A DNA stretch of 64,000 nt from Asanoa sp. WMMD1127 (GCF_029626225.1 NZ_JARUBP010000001.1:2108001-2172000); one strand, 5' to 3'. Counted from the stretch's first letter, positions 50,877-59,051 are shown. Notes: generated by a model not told the origin, from the sequence alone. A program made the numbers and translations.

Positions 50877-51921
50877 CCTGCTGATCACGCTGGTCCTGAT
50901 CCTGGGCAACGCGTTCTTCGTGGGCAGCGAGTTCGCGCTGATCGCGTCGCGCCGGACGGTCATCGAGCCGATGACGATGACGTCGCGGCGGGCGCGGATG
51001 GCGCTGTCGGCCATGAACCAGATCCCGCTGATGATCGCGGGCGCGCAGCTCGGCATCACGATCTGCTCGCTCGGCCTCGGCGCGATCGCCGAGCCGGCCA
51101 TCGCCCACCTGCTGGAGGGCCCGTTCCACGCCGCCGGCCTGCCGGACGCCGCGGTGCACCCGGTCGCGTTCGTCTGCGCGCTGATGATCGTGGTCTACCT
51201 GCACACCGTCATCGGCGAGATGGTGCCCAAGAACATCGCGATCGCCGGACCGGAGACCTCGGCGCTCTGGCTCGGGCCGGCGATGCTGGCGTTCTGCGTG
51301 GCGACCAAGCCGCTGCTGGTCGCGCTGAAGTGGGTGTCCCGCCTGGTGCTGCGCCTGTGGCGGATCGAGTCGGCCGACGCGGTCAAGACCGTGTTCACCG
51401 CCGAGGAGCTGGCAGGTCTGGTCTCCCAGGCCCGCACGGAAGGCCTGCTCGGCTCGGAGGAGCACGCCCGGATCACCGGCGCGCTCGCCCTGCACGACCG
51501 CACCGCCGCCGACGCCATGCGGCCCTGGTCGTCGGTGACCACAGTGGCCGAAGACGTGTCACCGGCCTCGCTCGAGGTGCTGGCGACCCGCACCGGGCGG
51601 TCGCGCTTCCCCGTCGTGCAGCGCAGCACGCGCCGGGTGCTGGGCTTCGTGCACGTCAAAGACATCCTCGGGTACGCGGGCGCGAGCCGGACCGCGGCGG
51701 TGCCGGCCGAGGTCGTGCGGCGGCTGACCGTGGTCCCGCCGGAGCGGAGCCTCGCCGATCTGCTGCTGTCGATGCGGCGTGAGCGGCAACACATGGTGCT
51801 CGTCTCCGACGGTCGGTCGCCCCTTGGAGTAGTGACTCTCGACGATGTGTTGAATGCGGTTGTCGGTCAGGGCAATTCGGGCTTTCCTGGCGGAGGTGTT
51901 ACACCGCCCGTACCCGCCTGA
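50869..51921 (+). CDS. CNNM-family protein (copy 2, without CorC domain)
   Basis: The 350-residue paralogue has a DUF21 domain (GNAFFVGSEFALIASRRTVIEP, QLGITICSLGLGAIAEPAI, TVIGEMVPKNIAIAGPET) and a CBS pair (about 205-330), but ends without the CorC/HlyC domain found in copy 1. ATG 50869 lies 7 nt inside copy 1, so the proteins are coupled and may form a heterodimer of unequal subunits, as in many Gram-positive bacteria. Confidence 0.9.
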   Translation: MLNLLITLVLILGNAFFVGSEFALIASRRTVIEPMTMTSRRARMALSAMNQIPLMIAGAQLGITICSLGLGAIAEPAIAHLLEGPFHAAGLPDAAVHPVAFVCALMIVVYLHTVIGEMVPKNIAIAGPETSALWLGPAMLAFCVATKPLLVALKWVSRLVLRLWRIESADAVKTVFTAEELAGLVSQARTEGLLGSEEHARITGALALHDRTAADAMRPWSSVTTVAEDVSPASLEVLATRTGRSRFPVVQRSTRRVLGFVHVKDILGYAGASRTAAVPAEVVRRLTVVPPERSLADLLLSMRRERQHMVLVSDGRSPLGVVTLDDVLNAVVGQGNSGFPGGGVTPPVPA

Positions 51922-52027
51922 CAGCGCAGCGAATGCGGCCTTGCGGGCTGTTTCGCCAATCCCTAATGTGTTTCCTCGGCGGCGTACCCCCCACGCCGAT
52001 TTCGTCTCACTACGGGAGGCAATCGCC

Positions 52028-52981
52028 TTGCGCGCGTCCCGGCGGTCTGTCCACGTTCTACTGGCGCTTGCCTTCGGCCTGGTCGCCGCAGTGCTCCCGG
52101 CCGGCCTCGCCGCTGCCGAACCGAGCCCGCAGCAGATCGAAGCCGAAATCGACAAGAAATGGCGTCAGCTAGAGCCGGTCATCGAGCAGTACAACAAGGT
52201 CCACTCGGACCTTCAGAAAAACCAAAAGAAAGCCAAAGACTTACAAAAGAAAATCGAGCCGTTGTCGCTGAAGGCCGACATCGCGCTCGACCGGATCGGG
52301 GTCATCGCGGCCCAGCACTACAAGACCGGTCCGACCAGCGAGCTGAGCATGCTGCTGAGTGGCGCCAAGTCCGGCGACCTCACCGACCAGCTCGCGATGA
52401 TCGACCTGCTGGCCCGGCACGAGCAGGCGCAGATCGCCGACGTGGTGGCGGCCCGCGACAAGTTCAACACCGAGAAGGCCAAGCTCGACGCGATCGTGGC
52501 CGACAACAAGAAGAAGGACACCGAGCTCGCGGCGCGCAAGAAGCAGATCGCCGCTGACATCAAGAAGCTAGAGAACTCGTTGCCGCCCACCCGGGTCAGC
52601 GTCTCGGGGTGTCCGCGGATCACGACGAAGACGACGGCCGAGGCCACCGCGGTCAAGACCGCCTGCCAGCAGGTCGGCAAGCCCTACGTGTTCAACACCG
52701 CCGGGCCGAGCACGTTCGACTGCTCCGGGCTGACGCTCTATGCCTGGGGCAAGGCAGGCGTGTCGCTGACCCACTACACCGGTGACCAGTGGGACGAGAC
52801 CTACGCGGTGTCCAGCCCACGGGCCGGCGACCTGGTCTTCTTCTACAGCCCGATCAGCCACGTGGGGCTCTACATCGGCAACGGCCAGATGGTGCACGCG
52901 CCACGGGCCGGCAAGCCGGTGCAGGTGTCCAGCGTCAACCAGATGCCGATCACGGGCTATCGATCGGTGAAGAAACGCTGA
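52028..52981 (+). CDS. Secreted NlpC/P60 peptidoglycan endopeptidase with coiled coil
   Basis: The 317-residue RipA-like hydrolase has a signal peptide (1-30, ending GLAAA-EPS), a long Lys/Glu-rich coiled coil (about 35-190) and an NlpC/P60 domain with Cys232 (STFDCSGLT), His278 (ISHVGLY) and His290 (MVHAPR). It cleaves between D-Glu and meso-DAP of stem peptides, probably for daughter-cell separation or spore formation. The start is the TTG at 52028, 8 nt after GGGAGG; the longer frame from 51854 overlaps the CNNM gene and adds no signal features. A strong terminator follows. Confidence 0.9.
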   Translation: MRASRRSVHVLLALAFGLVAAVLPAGLAAAEPSPQQIEAEIDKKWRQLEPVIEQYNKVHSDLQKNQKKAKDLQKKIEPLSLKADIALDRIGVIAAQHYKTGPTSELSMLLSGAKSGDLTDQLAMIDLLARHEQAQIADVVAARDKFNTEKAKLDAIVADNKKKDTELAARKKQIAADIKKLENSLPPTRVSVSGCPRITTKTTAEATAVKTACQQVGKPYVFNTAGPSTFDCSGLTLYAWGKAGVSLTHYTGDQWDETYAVSSPRAGDLVFFYSPISHVGLYIGNGQMVHAPRAGKPVQVSSVNQMPITGYRSVKKR

Positions 52982-52995
52982 GTGTGCTGCTTGTC

Positions 52996-53025
52996 GGCGG
53001 GGGCCCTGTTCGCAGGGCCCCCGCC
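52996..53025 (+). terminator. Strong terminator with UUCG loop after the NlpC/P60 gene
   Basis: A perfect 13-bp stem (52996-53008 and 53013-53025) is closed by the very stable tetraloop TTCG. It ends the hydrolase transcript and lies 5 bp before the convergent dcd stop, so it may act in both directions. Confidence 0.88.
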
Positions 53026-53029
53026 TTCG

Positions 53030-53617
53030 TCATTGCTGGGGCGCGGTGGGCCAGGTGCGCCAGTTCTGCCAGGCGCGGCTCGGGGTCGGGCCGCGCTGGT
53101 TCTGGTAGCGCGAGCCGTAGACCGCGGCGCCGTAGGGGTGCTCGGCCGGTGACGAGAGCCGGAAGATGCAGAGCTGGCCGATCTTCATGCCGGGCCAGAG
53201 CATGATCGGCAGGTTGGCCACGTTGGACAGCTCCAGCGTGACGTGGCCCGAGAAGCCGGGGTCGATGAAGCCGGCGGTCGAGTGGGTGAGCAGGCCTAGG
53301 CGGCCCAGGCTCGACTTGCCCTCCAGCCGGCCGGCGAGCCGGTCACCCAGACTGATGACCTCCATCGTGGAGGCGAGCACGAACTCGCCCGGGTGCAACA
53401 CGAACGGCTGACCGTCGGGCACCTCCACCAGCGAGGTCAGATCGTCCTGCTGGGTGGCCGGGTCGATGTGGGTGTAGAGGTGGTTGTTGAAGACCCGGAA
53501 CAGCCGGTCGAGCCGCACGTCGATGCTGGACGGCTGCACCAGCGCGGGCTCGAACGGCTCCAGCGTCAGGGCGCCCGACTTGATCTCCGTGACCAGGTCA
53601 CGGTCCGAGAGCAGCAT
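53030..53617 (-). CDS. dcd: dCTP deaminase
   Basis: The 195-residue trimeric enzyme converts dCTP to dUTP, or directly to dUMP in bifunctional versions. It shows [12 protein letters not shown] at the start, the PSSIDVRLD substrate loop, [12 protein letters not shown], and [19 protein letters not shown] with the catalytic Glu. The C-terminal [13 protein letters not shown] lid is intact. Actinobacterial homologues (Mycobacterium Dcd) are bifunctional; that is possible here but not proven. ATG 53617 lies 6 nt after TAGGGT, a leaderless signal. Confidence 0.94.
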   Translation of the reverse strand: MLLSDRDLVTEIKSGALTLEPFEPALVQPSSIDVRLDRLFRVFNNHLYTHIDPATQQDDLTSLVEVPDGQPFVLHPGEFVLASTMEVISLGDRLAGRLEGKSSLGRLGLLTHSTAGFIDPGFSGHVTLELSNVANLPIMLWPGMKIGQLCIFRLSSPAEHPYGAAVYGSRYQNQRGPTPSRAWQNWRTWPTAPQQ

Positions 53618-53661
53618 TGAATCACCCTATGGTTCGTACGTATGTACGATAGGATCGCTCC
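53618..53661. promoter_or_regulatory. Back-to-back leaderless promoters of dcd and the PNPOx-like gene
   Basis: Reading left, ACCCTA (53624-53629, TAGGGT on the minus strand) is 6 nt from the dcd ATG. Reading right, TAGGAT (53650-53655) is 6 nt from the ATG at 53662. Between them lies CGTACGTATGTACG, a near-palindrome that could bind a regulator shared by both promoters. Confidence 0.6.
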
Positions 53662-54222
53662 ATGGCTTCCTGGTCTGAGTTCGCCGCCGATGAGCCGCGA
53701 CTTGCGCGGGCGATCCACGCCCTCATGCACCAATACGGGCCCGGCCTGGGCTACCTGGCGACCGTCCGCGCTGACGGCGGTCCGCGGGTGCACCCGGTCT
53801 CACCGGTGATCAACCACGACGGGCTCTTCTGCTTCGTCGTCGACTCGCCCAAGCGGCGCGACCTCGAGCGCGACGGGCGCTACGCGCTGCATTCCTTCCC
53901 ACCCGAAGACAGCGACGACGAGGCCTATGTCGCCGGCCGGGCCGTGCCGGTCACCGACCCGCGGCGGATCGAAGCCATCGCCGCCGAGCTACGCGCGGAG
54001 CCCCGGGTCGACTGGCGGTTGTTCGAGCTGACGATCGAGGCGGCGATGCTGGCGCGTCGGGGTGGCGCGGCTTCGGGGTCGGGGTCTTCTTCGGCGTCGC
54101 CTGAGGTGCGCATCTGGCTCGACCCGGCTGGGCGGCGCCGCCGATCATCGCCGGCGTCGGCGCGGCAGGCCGCTCGATGGCGGCGGCCGGCGGCTCGCGA
54201 GCTGCTCGAGGTCGCGACCTGA
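53662..54222 (+). CDS. Pyridoxamine 5'-phosphate oxidase-like flavin-binding protein
   Basis: The 186-residue protein has a split-barrel flavin-binding fold: LGYLATVRADGGPRVHPVSPVI, LFCFVVDSPKRRDLERDGRYALHSFP and YVAGRAVPVTDPRRI. Such proteins use FMN or F420 to reduce various substrates. The last 45 or so residues are Ser/Arg/Ala-rich and unlike the family, so either the tail is divergent or a small frameshift lies near 54130. ATG 53662 follows TAGGAT by 6 nt (leaderless). Confidence 0.75.
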   Translation: MASWSEFAADEPRLARAIHALMHQYGPGLGYLATVRADGGPRVHPVSPVINHDGLFCFVVDSPKRRDLERDGRYALHSFPPEDSDDEAYVAGRAVPVTDPRRIEAIAAELRAEPRVDWRLFELTIEAAMLARRGGAASGSGSSSASPEVRIWLDPAGRRRRSSPASARQAARWRRPAARELLEVAT

Positions 54223-54277
54223 CCTGCCTGACCCGATCCGCGCCGCCGGCCCTTCGATGCCGGCGGCGCGGTCTCGG

Positions 54278-55255
54278 TCAGGGTGCGCGGAAGGCGTTCC
54301 AGGCGCGGTTCATCCGCTTCACCTGGCCCGCGGTGAACTGATACATGCAGTAGTCGTCGGTGTAGTCCATGAAGTTGTGGATCGGGTCGAGCCCGGGAGC
54401 GGTGCAGGTGTCGGCGCCGATCGGGCACTCGAACTGCGGCTCCGCCTCGGCGGGGGTGTCGGCGACGTGGTCGCCCTTGCCCTCACAGCCGTTCTCGAAC
54501 GTGTGCATGAGGTTGAGCCAGTGCCCGACCTCGTGCGTGGCGGTGTCACCCTCGTTGTAGGGCGCCGCGGTGCCACCCGGCAGCGACTCGGAGAGGATCA
54601 CCGCGCCGTCGTACGTGGTGATGTTGCGCTCCGGATAGGTCGCCCAGCCGAGCAGACCCGGGTCGATCAGACCGAAATACATGTTGAGCGTCTCGGGGCC
54701 ACCTTCGCGCAGCTGGCGCTTCATCTGCCGCTCGGCCGGCGTCTCGGCGAGGATCGGCGACCAGGCCGGGTTGACGACCCGGTTGACCTTCTTCAACTTG
54801 AACCGGAAGGGCGAGGCCGCGCCGCCGGTGAACCCGCCGTACGCCTGGTTGAGCACGTTCATCTGCGCGTCGATCATCGACCGCGGAATGTTGCCGGTCG
54901 CCCGCGTCCCATCCTCCGACACGACGTGCACGACCACCGGAACGGTGATCGTCCTGCCACGAGCCGACTCGTCGGCCACCCCACCCGACCGTGCCGCAAC
55001 CGCCGCGTCGAACGCGGCCTCCCGCGCGACGACCTCTTCAGCCGACAGCTCGTTGGGATCGTGCCGCTGCGCGGCACCCTTCATCACCCTGAGATCGACG
55101 TGCGTGTCACCGGCACAGTCGGCAACGGCTGGGCTGGCCCCGCCGGCTGACGCTGGCTTGGCCAGCCCGGCAGCGCCGGCGCTGAGCACCAACGCGAGCG
55201 CAGCACCCGCGGTAGTAGCCGCCCGCCACGCCCACCGTGTTCCGTGAAGCGTCAT
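54278..55255 (-). CDS. Secreted M43 (pappalysin-type) zinc metalloprotease
   Basis: The 325-residue preproprotein has a signal peptide (about 1-32, ending GLAKPASA), a pro-region rich in Ala/Arg and the catalytic domain. The zinc site is HEVGH (241-245) with the third His251 (LMHTF), and the Met-turn Met296 is in FMDYTDD. Several Cys in the C-terminal 80 residues probably form disulfides. The ATG follows GGGGAGGAAGAGGTG. It is likely an extracellular protease, one of three in the window with the two subtilases. Confidence 0.92.
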   Translation of the reverse strand: MTLHGTRWAWRAATTAGAALALVLSAGAAGLAKPASAGGASPAVADCAGDTHVDLRVMKGAAQRHDPNELSAEEVVAREAAFDAAVAARSGGVADESARGRTITVPVVVHVVSEDGTRATGNIPRSMIDAQMNVLNQAYGGFTGGAASPFRFKLKKVNRVVNPAWSPILAETPAERQMKRQLREGGPETLNMYFGLIDPGLLGWATYPERNITTYDGAVILSESLPGGTAAPYNEGDTATHEVGHWLNLMHTFENGCEGKGDHVADTPAEAEPQFECPIGADTCTAPGLDPIHNFMDYTDDYCMYQFTAGQVKRMNRAWNAFRAP

Positions 55256-55422
55256 TGCTCACCTCTTCCTCCCCGTGGAACAGATGTGAAGGACGTTACC
55301 GATGAGCATGATGGGAAGGAACGGCCCGAAACCCTGCCCGTGCCCTAGTCGCGCCCCTAGCCGAGGGCCCGGTCGAGGGGTAGCTGCGCTGCCTGCGCTG
55401 ATTGGGTAGAGTGGTCCCGCCT

Positions 55423-55496
55423 GCGGGTGTAGTTCAATGGCAGAACATCAGCTTCCCAAGCTGACAGTGCGGGTTCGATTCCCGTCACCCGCTCCA
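55423..55496 (+). tRNA. tRNA-Gly (anticodon CCC)
   Basis: A 7-bp acceptor stem GCGGGTG pairs with CACCCGC. The D-loop (AGTTCAATGGCAGA) is present, the anticodon loop reads TTCCCAA with CCC, the T-loop is TTCGATT, and the CCA end is encoded at 55494-55496. The anticodon reads GGG glycine codons. tRNA 3' ends like this are common integration sites, but no integrase lies nearby. Confidence 0.96.
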
Positions 55497-56148
55497 TCGC
55501 TCATGTCCGCCACGAACGCGGACATGAGCGTTTCCGCATTCCTACTCCGGGGCCGAGCCCCGGACCCCACGGTCTGGTGGTTGCGGCTCGCGCGTTTGGG
55601 TCGCCTGCTTCGTGGCTCAGGTCGGTAACGACGCAGAGGTTGCCGAGCCCCGGACGCCCCGAGGTCTGGTGGTTGCGGTTGCTGCGTCGGCAACAGGCAG
55701 CGCTCCCGCGCCGTCCCGCGTCTCCGCGCCGTCCCGCGTCTCCGCGCCGTCCCGCGTCTCCGCGCCGTCCCGCGTCTCCGCGCCGTCCCGCGTCTCCGCG
55801 CCGTCCCGCGTCTCCGCGCCGTCCCGCGTCTCCGCGCCGTCCCGCGTCTCCGCGCCGTCCCGCGTCTCCGCGCCGTCCCGCGTCTCCGCGCCGTCCCGCG
55901 TCTCCACGCCGCCCGCCTCGCGGGTTGGTGTTTGCGCTTGTTCGGTTGGCTTTGGTCTGGTCCTGATTCGGCGGCGACCTTTTCGTCGCCCGCTTCTTCG
56001 CTCAGGTCCGTAACAATGCGGACGCTGGCGGTCTGCTCTAGGTCGTGTCGTGGACCTCGTGGCGTTGTGTGTCCGGTGGTTGGCCCCGATGACGCTCGGC
56101 GCGAATTCGGCTCGCTCCGCCTGTTCGGAGTGCGGGAGCATCAGGGGT
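55497..56148. other. Gene-free repetitive region downstream of tRNA-Gly
   Basis: About 650 bp without a convincing gene. It holds two diverged direct repeats: AGCCCCGGAC with GTCTGGTGGTTGCGG near 55554 and 55643, and GCTTCGTGGCTCAGGTCGGT near 55608 with GCTTCTTCGCTCAGGTCCGT near 55990. An 18-bp minisatellite (55711-55908) lies between the second pair. Long open frames on both strands are products of the in-frame 18-bp repeat and do not look like genes. Confidence 0.5.
55711..55908. repeat. Eleven tandem copies of an 18-bp minisatellite
   Basis: The unit CCGTCCCGCGTCTCCGCG starts at 55711 and repeats every 18 bp to 55891. The first ten copies are essentially identical and the eleventh reads CTCCACG near its end. 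Copy number 11 and the near-perfect identity point to recent expansion or slippage. Because 18 is a multiple of three, every frame stays open across it. Confidence 0.92.
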
Positions 56149-56619
56149 GTGGATGTTGTCGTGCAGCGGGTTTGTACGACGTGGAGTAAGCGGGCGCGTG
56201 GGGGTTCGCTTGCCGCGGCGCGGAATGCCGCGGCCGTCGCGTTTGAGCTGCCTGCCGAACGGGCGCCGCTGTTTCATGACGTCGTGCAGGACGAGGAGGA
56301 CGACTTCGTTCCTCGGGCGCGAGTGCTCTTCGAGTGCCCGCCGCCCGCCTCCTTCGGTTTGCGGCTGGTTGGCGGCTCGCTTCGAGTGCGGCTGCCTGAC
56401 GGCTTCGGGGCGCCCGTCCGCGCTCATCGGCCGGTGGTGATGGTGGGACCCGGCGAATGGCTTCGGTGGCAGACCAACAATCGCTACTCCTCGTCGACCG
56501 GCATGGCCGGCTGGCACTACAACCTCGTGACCGTCAACATCGCCTTCGGGGCAGTCCCTCGCGACACCTTTCTGGGTCGGCCGGCCCACCTCATTGACGA
56601 GCGCGCGGCCCTGCGGTGA
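56149..56619 (+). CDS. Hypothetical protein upstream of the PP2C-like gene
   Basis: The frame codes for about 156 residues from GTG 56149, which follows GGGAG at 10 nt. It has an apparently globular body (RAPLFHDVVQDEEDDFVPRARVLFECPPP, with VMVGPGEWLRWQTNNRYSSS split later) and a GWHYNLVTVNIAFG strand-like C-terminal part. No family was recognised. It ends 33 nt before the PP2C-like gene on the same strand, so the two probably form a unit. An upstream extension to 56050 is possible but low-complexity. Confidence 0.5.
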   Translation: MDVVVQRVCTTWSKRARGGSLAAARNAAAVAFELPAERAPLFHDVVQDEEDDFVPRARVLFECPPPASFGLRLVGGSLRVRLPDGFGAPVRAHRPVVMVGPGEWLRWQTNNRYSSSTGMAGWHYNLVTVNIAFGAVPRDTFLGRPAHLIDERAALR

Positions 56620-56652
56620 CGCTCGAACGGTCGATCGCCGAGGGAGGCTTGC

Positions 56653-57447
56653 GTGCGGGTGGTGATGGCGACCTCGGCCGGGGAGGTCGGGGCGGTCAAC
56701 GAAGACCTTTTTGTCGCCTTGCCGCAGGCGGCGGTGTTGCTCGACGGGGCCGGCATGCGGGGCATCGAGGAGATCTGTCGGCACGGGGTCGCCTGGTACA
56801 CCGCTCGCCTCGGCGGTGAGCTGATCGCCCGCTTGGCCCTCGACGACGGGCGCGAGTTGACCTCCATCGTCGGTGAGGCGATCGGGGCCGTGGCTGACGC
56901 TCATCGGGAAACCTGCGACCTGGGCGATCCGAGCAGCCCGTCGGCGACCGTCGCGATTCTTCGGGTGACCGCCGGCCGGGCCGATCATTTCGTGCTCGGC
57001 GACTCCGTTCTGTTGCTGGACGACGTCGTGGTGCACGATCGCCGGGAGGTCGACGTTCGGGAGCGGTTCGGGGCTGACTACGAGGCCGCGGCCGACGGCA
57101 GCCGCGAGAAGGAACGGGCGCGGGAGGCGTACATCCGGGAGTTGCGGGCCCGCCGCAACCAGCCCGGTGGGTTCTGGCTCGCGAAGGAAGACCCGGCCGC
57201 GGCGGCCGAGGCGATCATCGGCACCCGGCCCGTCGCTGATCTCACCGACGCCGTGCTGCTCACTAACGGGGCCAGCCGGATCGTCGATCGTTTCGGGCAG
57301 ACCGACTGGCCGGGTGCGCTGGCGATCATCCGCGACGACGGCCCAATGGAGATCATCAGGCGGGTACGCGAGGCCGAGCGCGCCACCGGCGTACCCCCGG
57401 ATGATGCGACCGTCGCCCACTGCACCGACCTCGCCAACGCGCGCTGA
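56653..57447 (+). CDS. PP2C-like phosphatase domain protein
   Basis: The 264-residue protein keeps the skeleton of the PPM phosphatase fold: an early GEVGAVNEDLFVA with the acidic metal ligand, VLLDGAGM in place of DGMGG, ATVAILRVTAG, FVLGDSVLLLDD and a late PPDDATVAHC. Several positions differ from the canonical motifs, so activity may be altered. The GTG follows GAGGGAGG. It may be partnered with the hypothetical protein just upstream. It is unrelated in position to the pstP cluster. Confidence 0.7.
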   Translation: MRVVMATSAGEVGAVNEDLFVALPQAAVLLDGAGMRGIEEICRHGVAWYTARLGGELIARLALDDGRELTSIVGEAIGAVADAHRETCDLGDPSSPSATVAILRVTAGRADHFVLGDSVLLLDDVVVHDRREVDVRERFGADYEAAADGSREKERAREAYIRELRARRNQPGGFWLAKEDPAAAAEAIIGTRPVADLTDAVLLTNGASRIVDRFGQTDWPGALAIIRDDGPMEIIRRVREAERATGVPPDDATVAHCTDLANAR

Positions 57448-57480
57448 GCCCCGGCCTATGGTCGGAAGGGGAGGCGACCA

Positions 57481-57780
57481 ATGGCCAGCTCATGGAAATC
57501 GCTGCCGGGCGCCAAGGCCTACCGGGTGCTCGAATCCGGGCCCACGATCCTGCTCTCGACGCGCAACAGAGCCGGGCGGGCCGACCTGATGACCGTCGGT
57601 TTCCACATGGTGATCTCGCACGAAGGGGTGCTCGGCGCGGTCGTGTCGCCGGGGGACTTCTCGCAGGCTTCGCTCGCGGAGACCGGTGAGTGCGTCATCG
57701 GGGTGCCGGGCGTCGACCTCGCGGAGAAGGTGGTCGACATCGGGAACTGCTCGGGGTACGACGTCGACAAGTTCGAGTGA
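57481..57780 (+). pseudogene. Flavin reductase-like gene, 5' part, interrupted by an IS3 element
   Basis: The first 99 codons (57481-57777) encode a flavin reductase/FMN-binding split-barrel N-terminal part (PTILLSTRNRAGRADLMTVG, HMVISHEGVLGAVVSPGDFS, AETGECVIGVPGVDLAEKVVDIG). The IS begins at 57778 and supplies an immediate TGA stop. The missing second half lies past the IS at 59055-59324 and continues in the same frame, giving about 188 residues when joined, a normal length. The ATG follows GGGGAGG. The gene was therefore intact until the insertion. Confidence 0.9.
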
Positions 57781-57817
57781 GCTTGACCCGGTTTCCCGGA
57801 CACTTCTGGTGTGGTGA

Positions 57818-58702
57818 TCACGCCGCGGTGGCTAGATCGGTGTGGTGTCGTTCGTAGTCGATCGGGGACAGGTTGCCAAGGGCCGAGTGCCGTCGGCGTG
57901 GGTTGTACCAGGCCTCGATCCACTCGAAGATGGCGTTGGCCAGCTCCTGACGGTTGCCCCAAGGTTGGCGGTCGAGGAGCTCGAGCTGCATGGAGCCGAA
58001 GAACGATTCGACCAGGCTGTTGTCGTAGCAGTCACCGATCGAGCCCATCGAGCCGAGCAGCCCGGCCGTGCGTAGCCGGTGCCCGAACGCCCAACTGGTG
58101 TATTGGGTGCCGTGGTCGGAGTGGACCACGGTCTGTCCGGCCACCGGTCGGCGGCGCCAGCGGGCCATGTCCAGGGCGTCGACGACCAGCTCCGTGCGTA
58201 GGTGGTCGGCGATCGACCAGCCCACGACCCGGCGGGCGAACACGTCCAGGACGACCGCGCAGTAGACCCAGCCCTGCCCGGTGCGGTGTTGGGTGATGTC
58301 GGTGACCCACAGCGCGTCTGGACGGTTGGCGACGAACCGGCGGTTGACCAGATCCGCTGAGGGTGTGGCGGCCGGATCCCTGACGGTGCAACCCCTTCGC
58401 CGCCGCCGATACACCCCTTCGAGGCCGTCGGCGCGCATCAGCCGAGCGACCCGTTTACGGCCGCATCGGACCCCGGCCGCCAGGCGCAGCTCGGCATGGA
58501 CCCGCGGCGCGCCGTAGCTACCGCGGGACATCTGATGGATCTCGCGGATCGTGCGGGTGAGCGCCTCATCGGCCATCGCCCGCCGGCTGGGCCCACGCCG
58601 GCGCCAGTGGTGGAACCCGGCCCTCGACACGCCCAGCACCCGGCAGCACACCGCCACCGGTATGCCGTCGGCGGTGAGCTCTACGACGACCGGGTAGATC
58701 AT
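57818..58702 (-). CDS. IS3-family transposase OrfB (DDE catalytic subunit)
   Basis: The 294-residue protein has the HTH_21-type segment (SRGSYGAPRVHAEL), the integrase core with Asp135 (WVTDITQHR), Asp196 (VHSDHGTQY) and Glu232 (NSLVESFFGS), and the C-terminal YNPRRRHSALGNLSP. It is normally expressed as an OrfAB fusion by -1 frameshifting from OrfA; a CCCAAAA heptamer lies at the junction. Its own ATG overlaps the OrfA stop (ATGA), so independent OrfB is also possible. Confidence 0.94.
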   Translation of the reverse strand: MIYPVVVELTADGIPVAVCCRVLGVSRAGFHHWRRRGPSRRAMADEALTRTIREIHQMSRGSYGAPRVHAELRLAAGVRCGRKRVARLMRADGLEGVYRRRRRGCTVRDPAATPSADLVNRRFVANRPDALWVTDITQHRTGQGWVYCAVVLDVFARRVVGWSIADHLRTELVVDALDMARWRRRPVAGQTVVHSDHGTQYTSWAFGHRLRTAGLLGSMGSIGDCYDNSLVESFFGSMQLELLDRQPWGNRQELANAIFEWIEAWYNPRRRHSALGNLSPIDYERHHTDLATAA

Positions 58703-58986
58703 TTTGGGAGGACGTTCTCCCGCGCGAAATAGGCCGCGGCCCGGCGCAGGATCTCGTTCTCCACCTCCAGACGCCGCTTCTCCTTACGCAGCGCGGCCAG
58801 CTCCTTGCGTTCCTCGCTGGTCAACCCCTCACGCCTGCCGGCGTCCCGGTCAGCCTGGGCCAACCAGTTACGCAGGCACGACTCGGAGATCCCCAAGCCT
58901 TTCGCGACCTGCGCGATCGGCTGCTCCCTCAACCGGGCCAACTCGACCGCACGCTCACGGAACTCCGGCGGGTGTGGTGCAGGCAT
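58699..58986 (-). CDS. IS3-family transposase OrfA (DNA-binding subunit)
   Basis: The 95-residue protein has an N-terminal helix-turn-helix (PPEFRERAVELARLREQ, IAQVAKGLGISESCLRNWL) and a C-terminal leucine-zipper-like coiled coil (ERKELAALRKEKRRLEVENE). It ends ENVLPK and TGA. The last sense codons carry the slippery heptamer C-CCA-AAA on the minus strand (58702-58708), directly before the stop, positioned for -1 frameshifting into OrfB. Confidence 0.93.
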   Translation of the reverse strand: MPAPHPPEFRERAVELARLREQPIAQVAKGLGISESCLRNWLAQADRDAGRREGLTSEERKELAALRKEKRRLEVENEILRRAAAYFARENVLPK

Positions 58987-59051
58987 CCGAACTCCTCCCT
59001 CGGCGACAGTCTCGCCTCAGATCAGGTGTCCGGGAAAGCGGGTCAAGCTCA

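Larger units (their letters stand above)
57778..59051 (-). mobile_element. IS3-family insertion sequence (about 1274 bp)
   Basis: The ends are 26-bp terminal inverted repeats with one mismatch, beginning TGAGCTTGACCC, at 57778 and (complement) 59051. The element is flanked by a 3-bp target duplication GAG (57775-57777 and 59052-59054). It carries two overlapping frames, OrfA (HTH) and OrfB (DDE), on the minus strand, the IS3 layout. Both frames and both ends look intact, so the element is probably active or recently so. Confidence 0.95.

Noticed and set aside
51840-52027. c-di-AMP (ydaO-type) riboswitch before the NlpC/P60 gene
   Set aside because: Such switches often precede wall hydrolases in actinobacteria, but the conserved core segments could not be recognised and most of the stretch is coding for the CNNM gene.
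55423-55496. tRNA-Gly as attachment site of an integrated element
   Set aside because: No integrase and no repeated tRNA 3' end were found in the downstream 8 kb.
55617-56141. Gene encoding a DGAETR repeat protein on the minus strand
   Set aside because: The open frame is a by-product of the 18-bp repeat; no ribosome site, signal or non-repetitive domain supports it.
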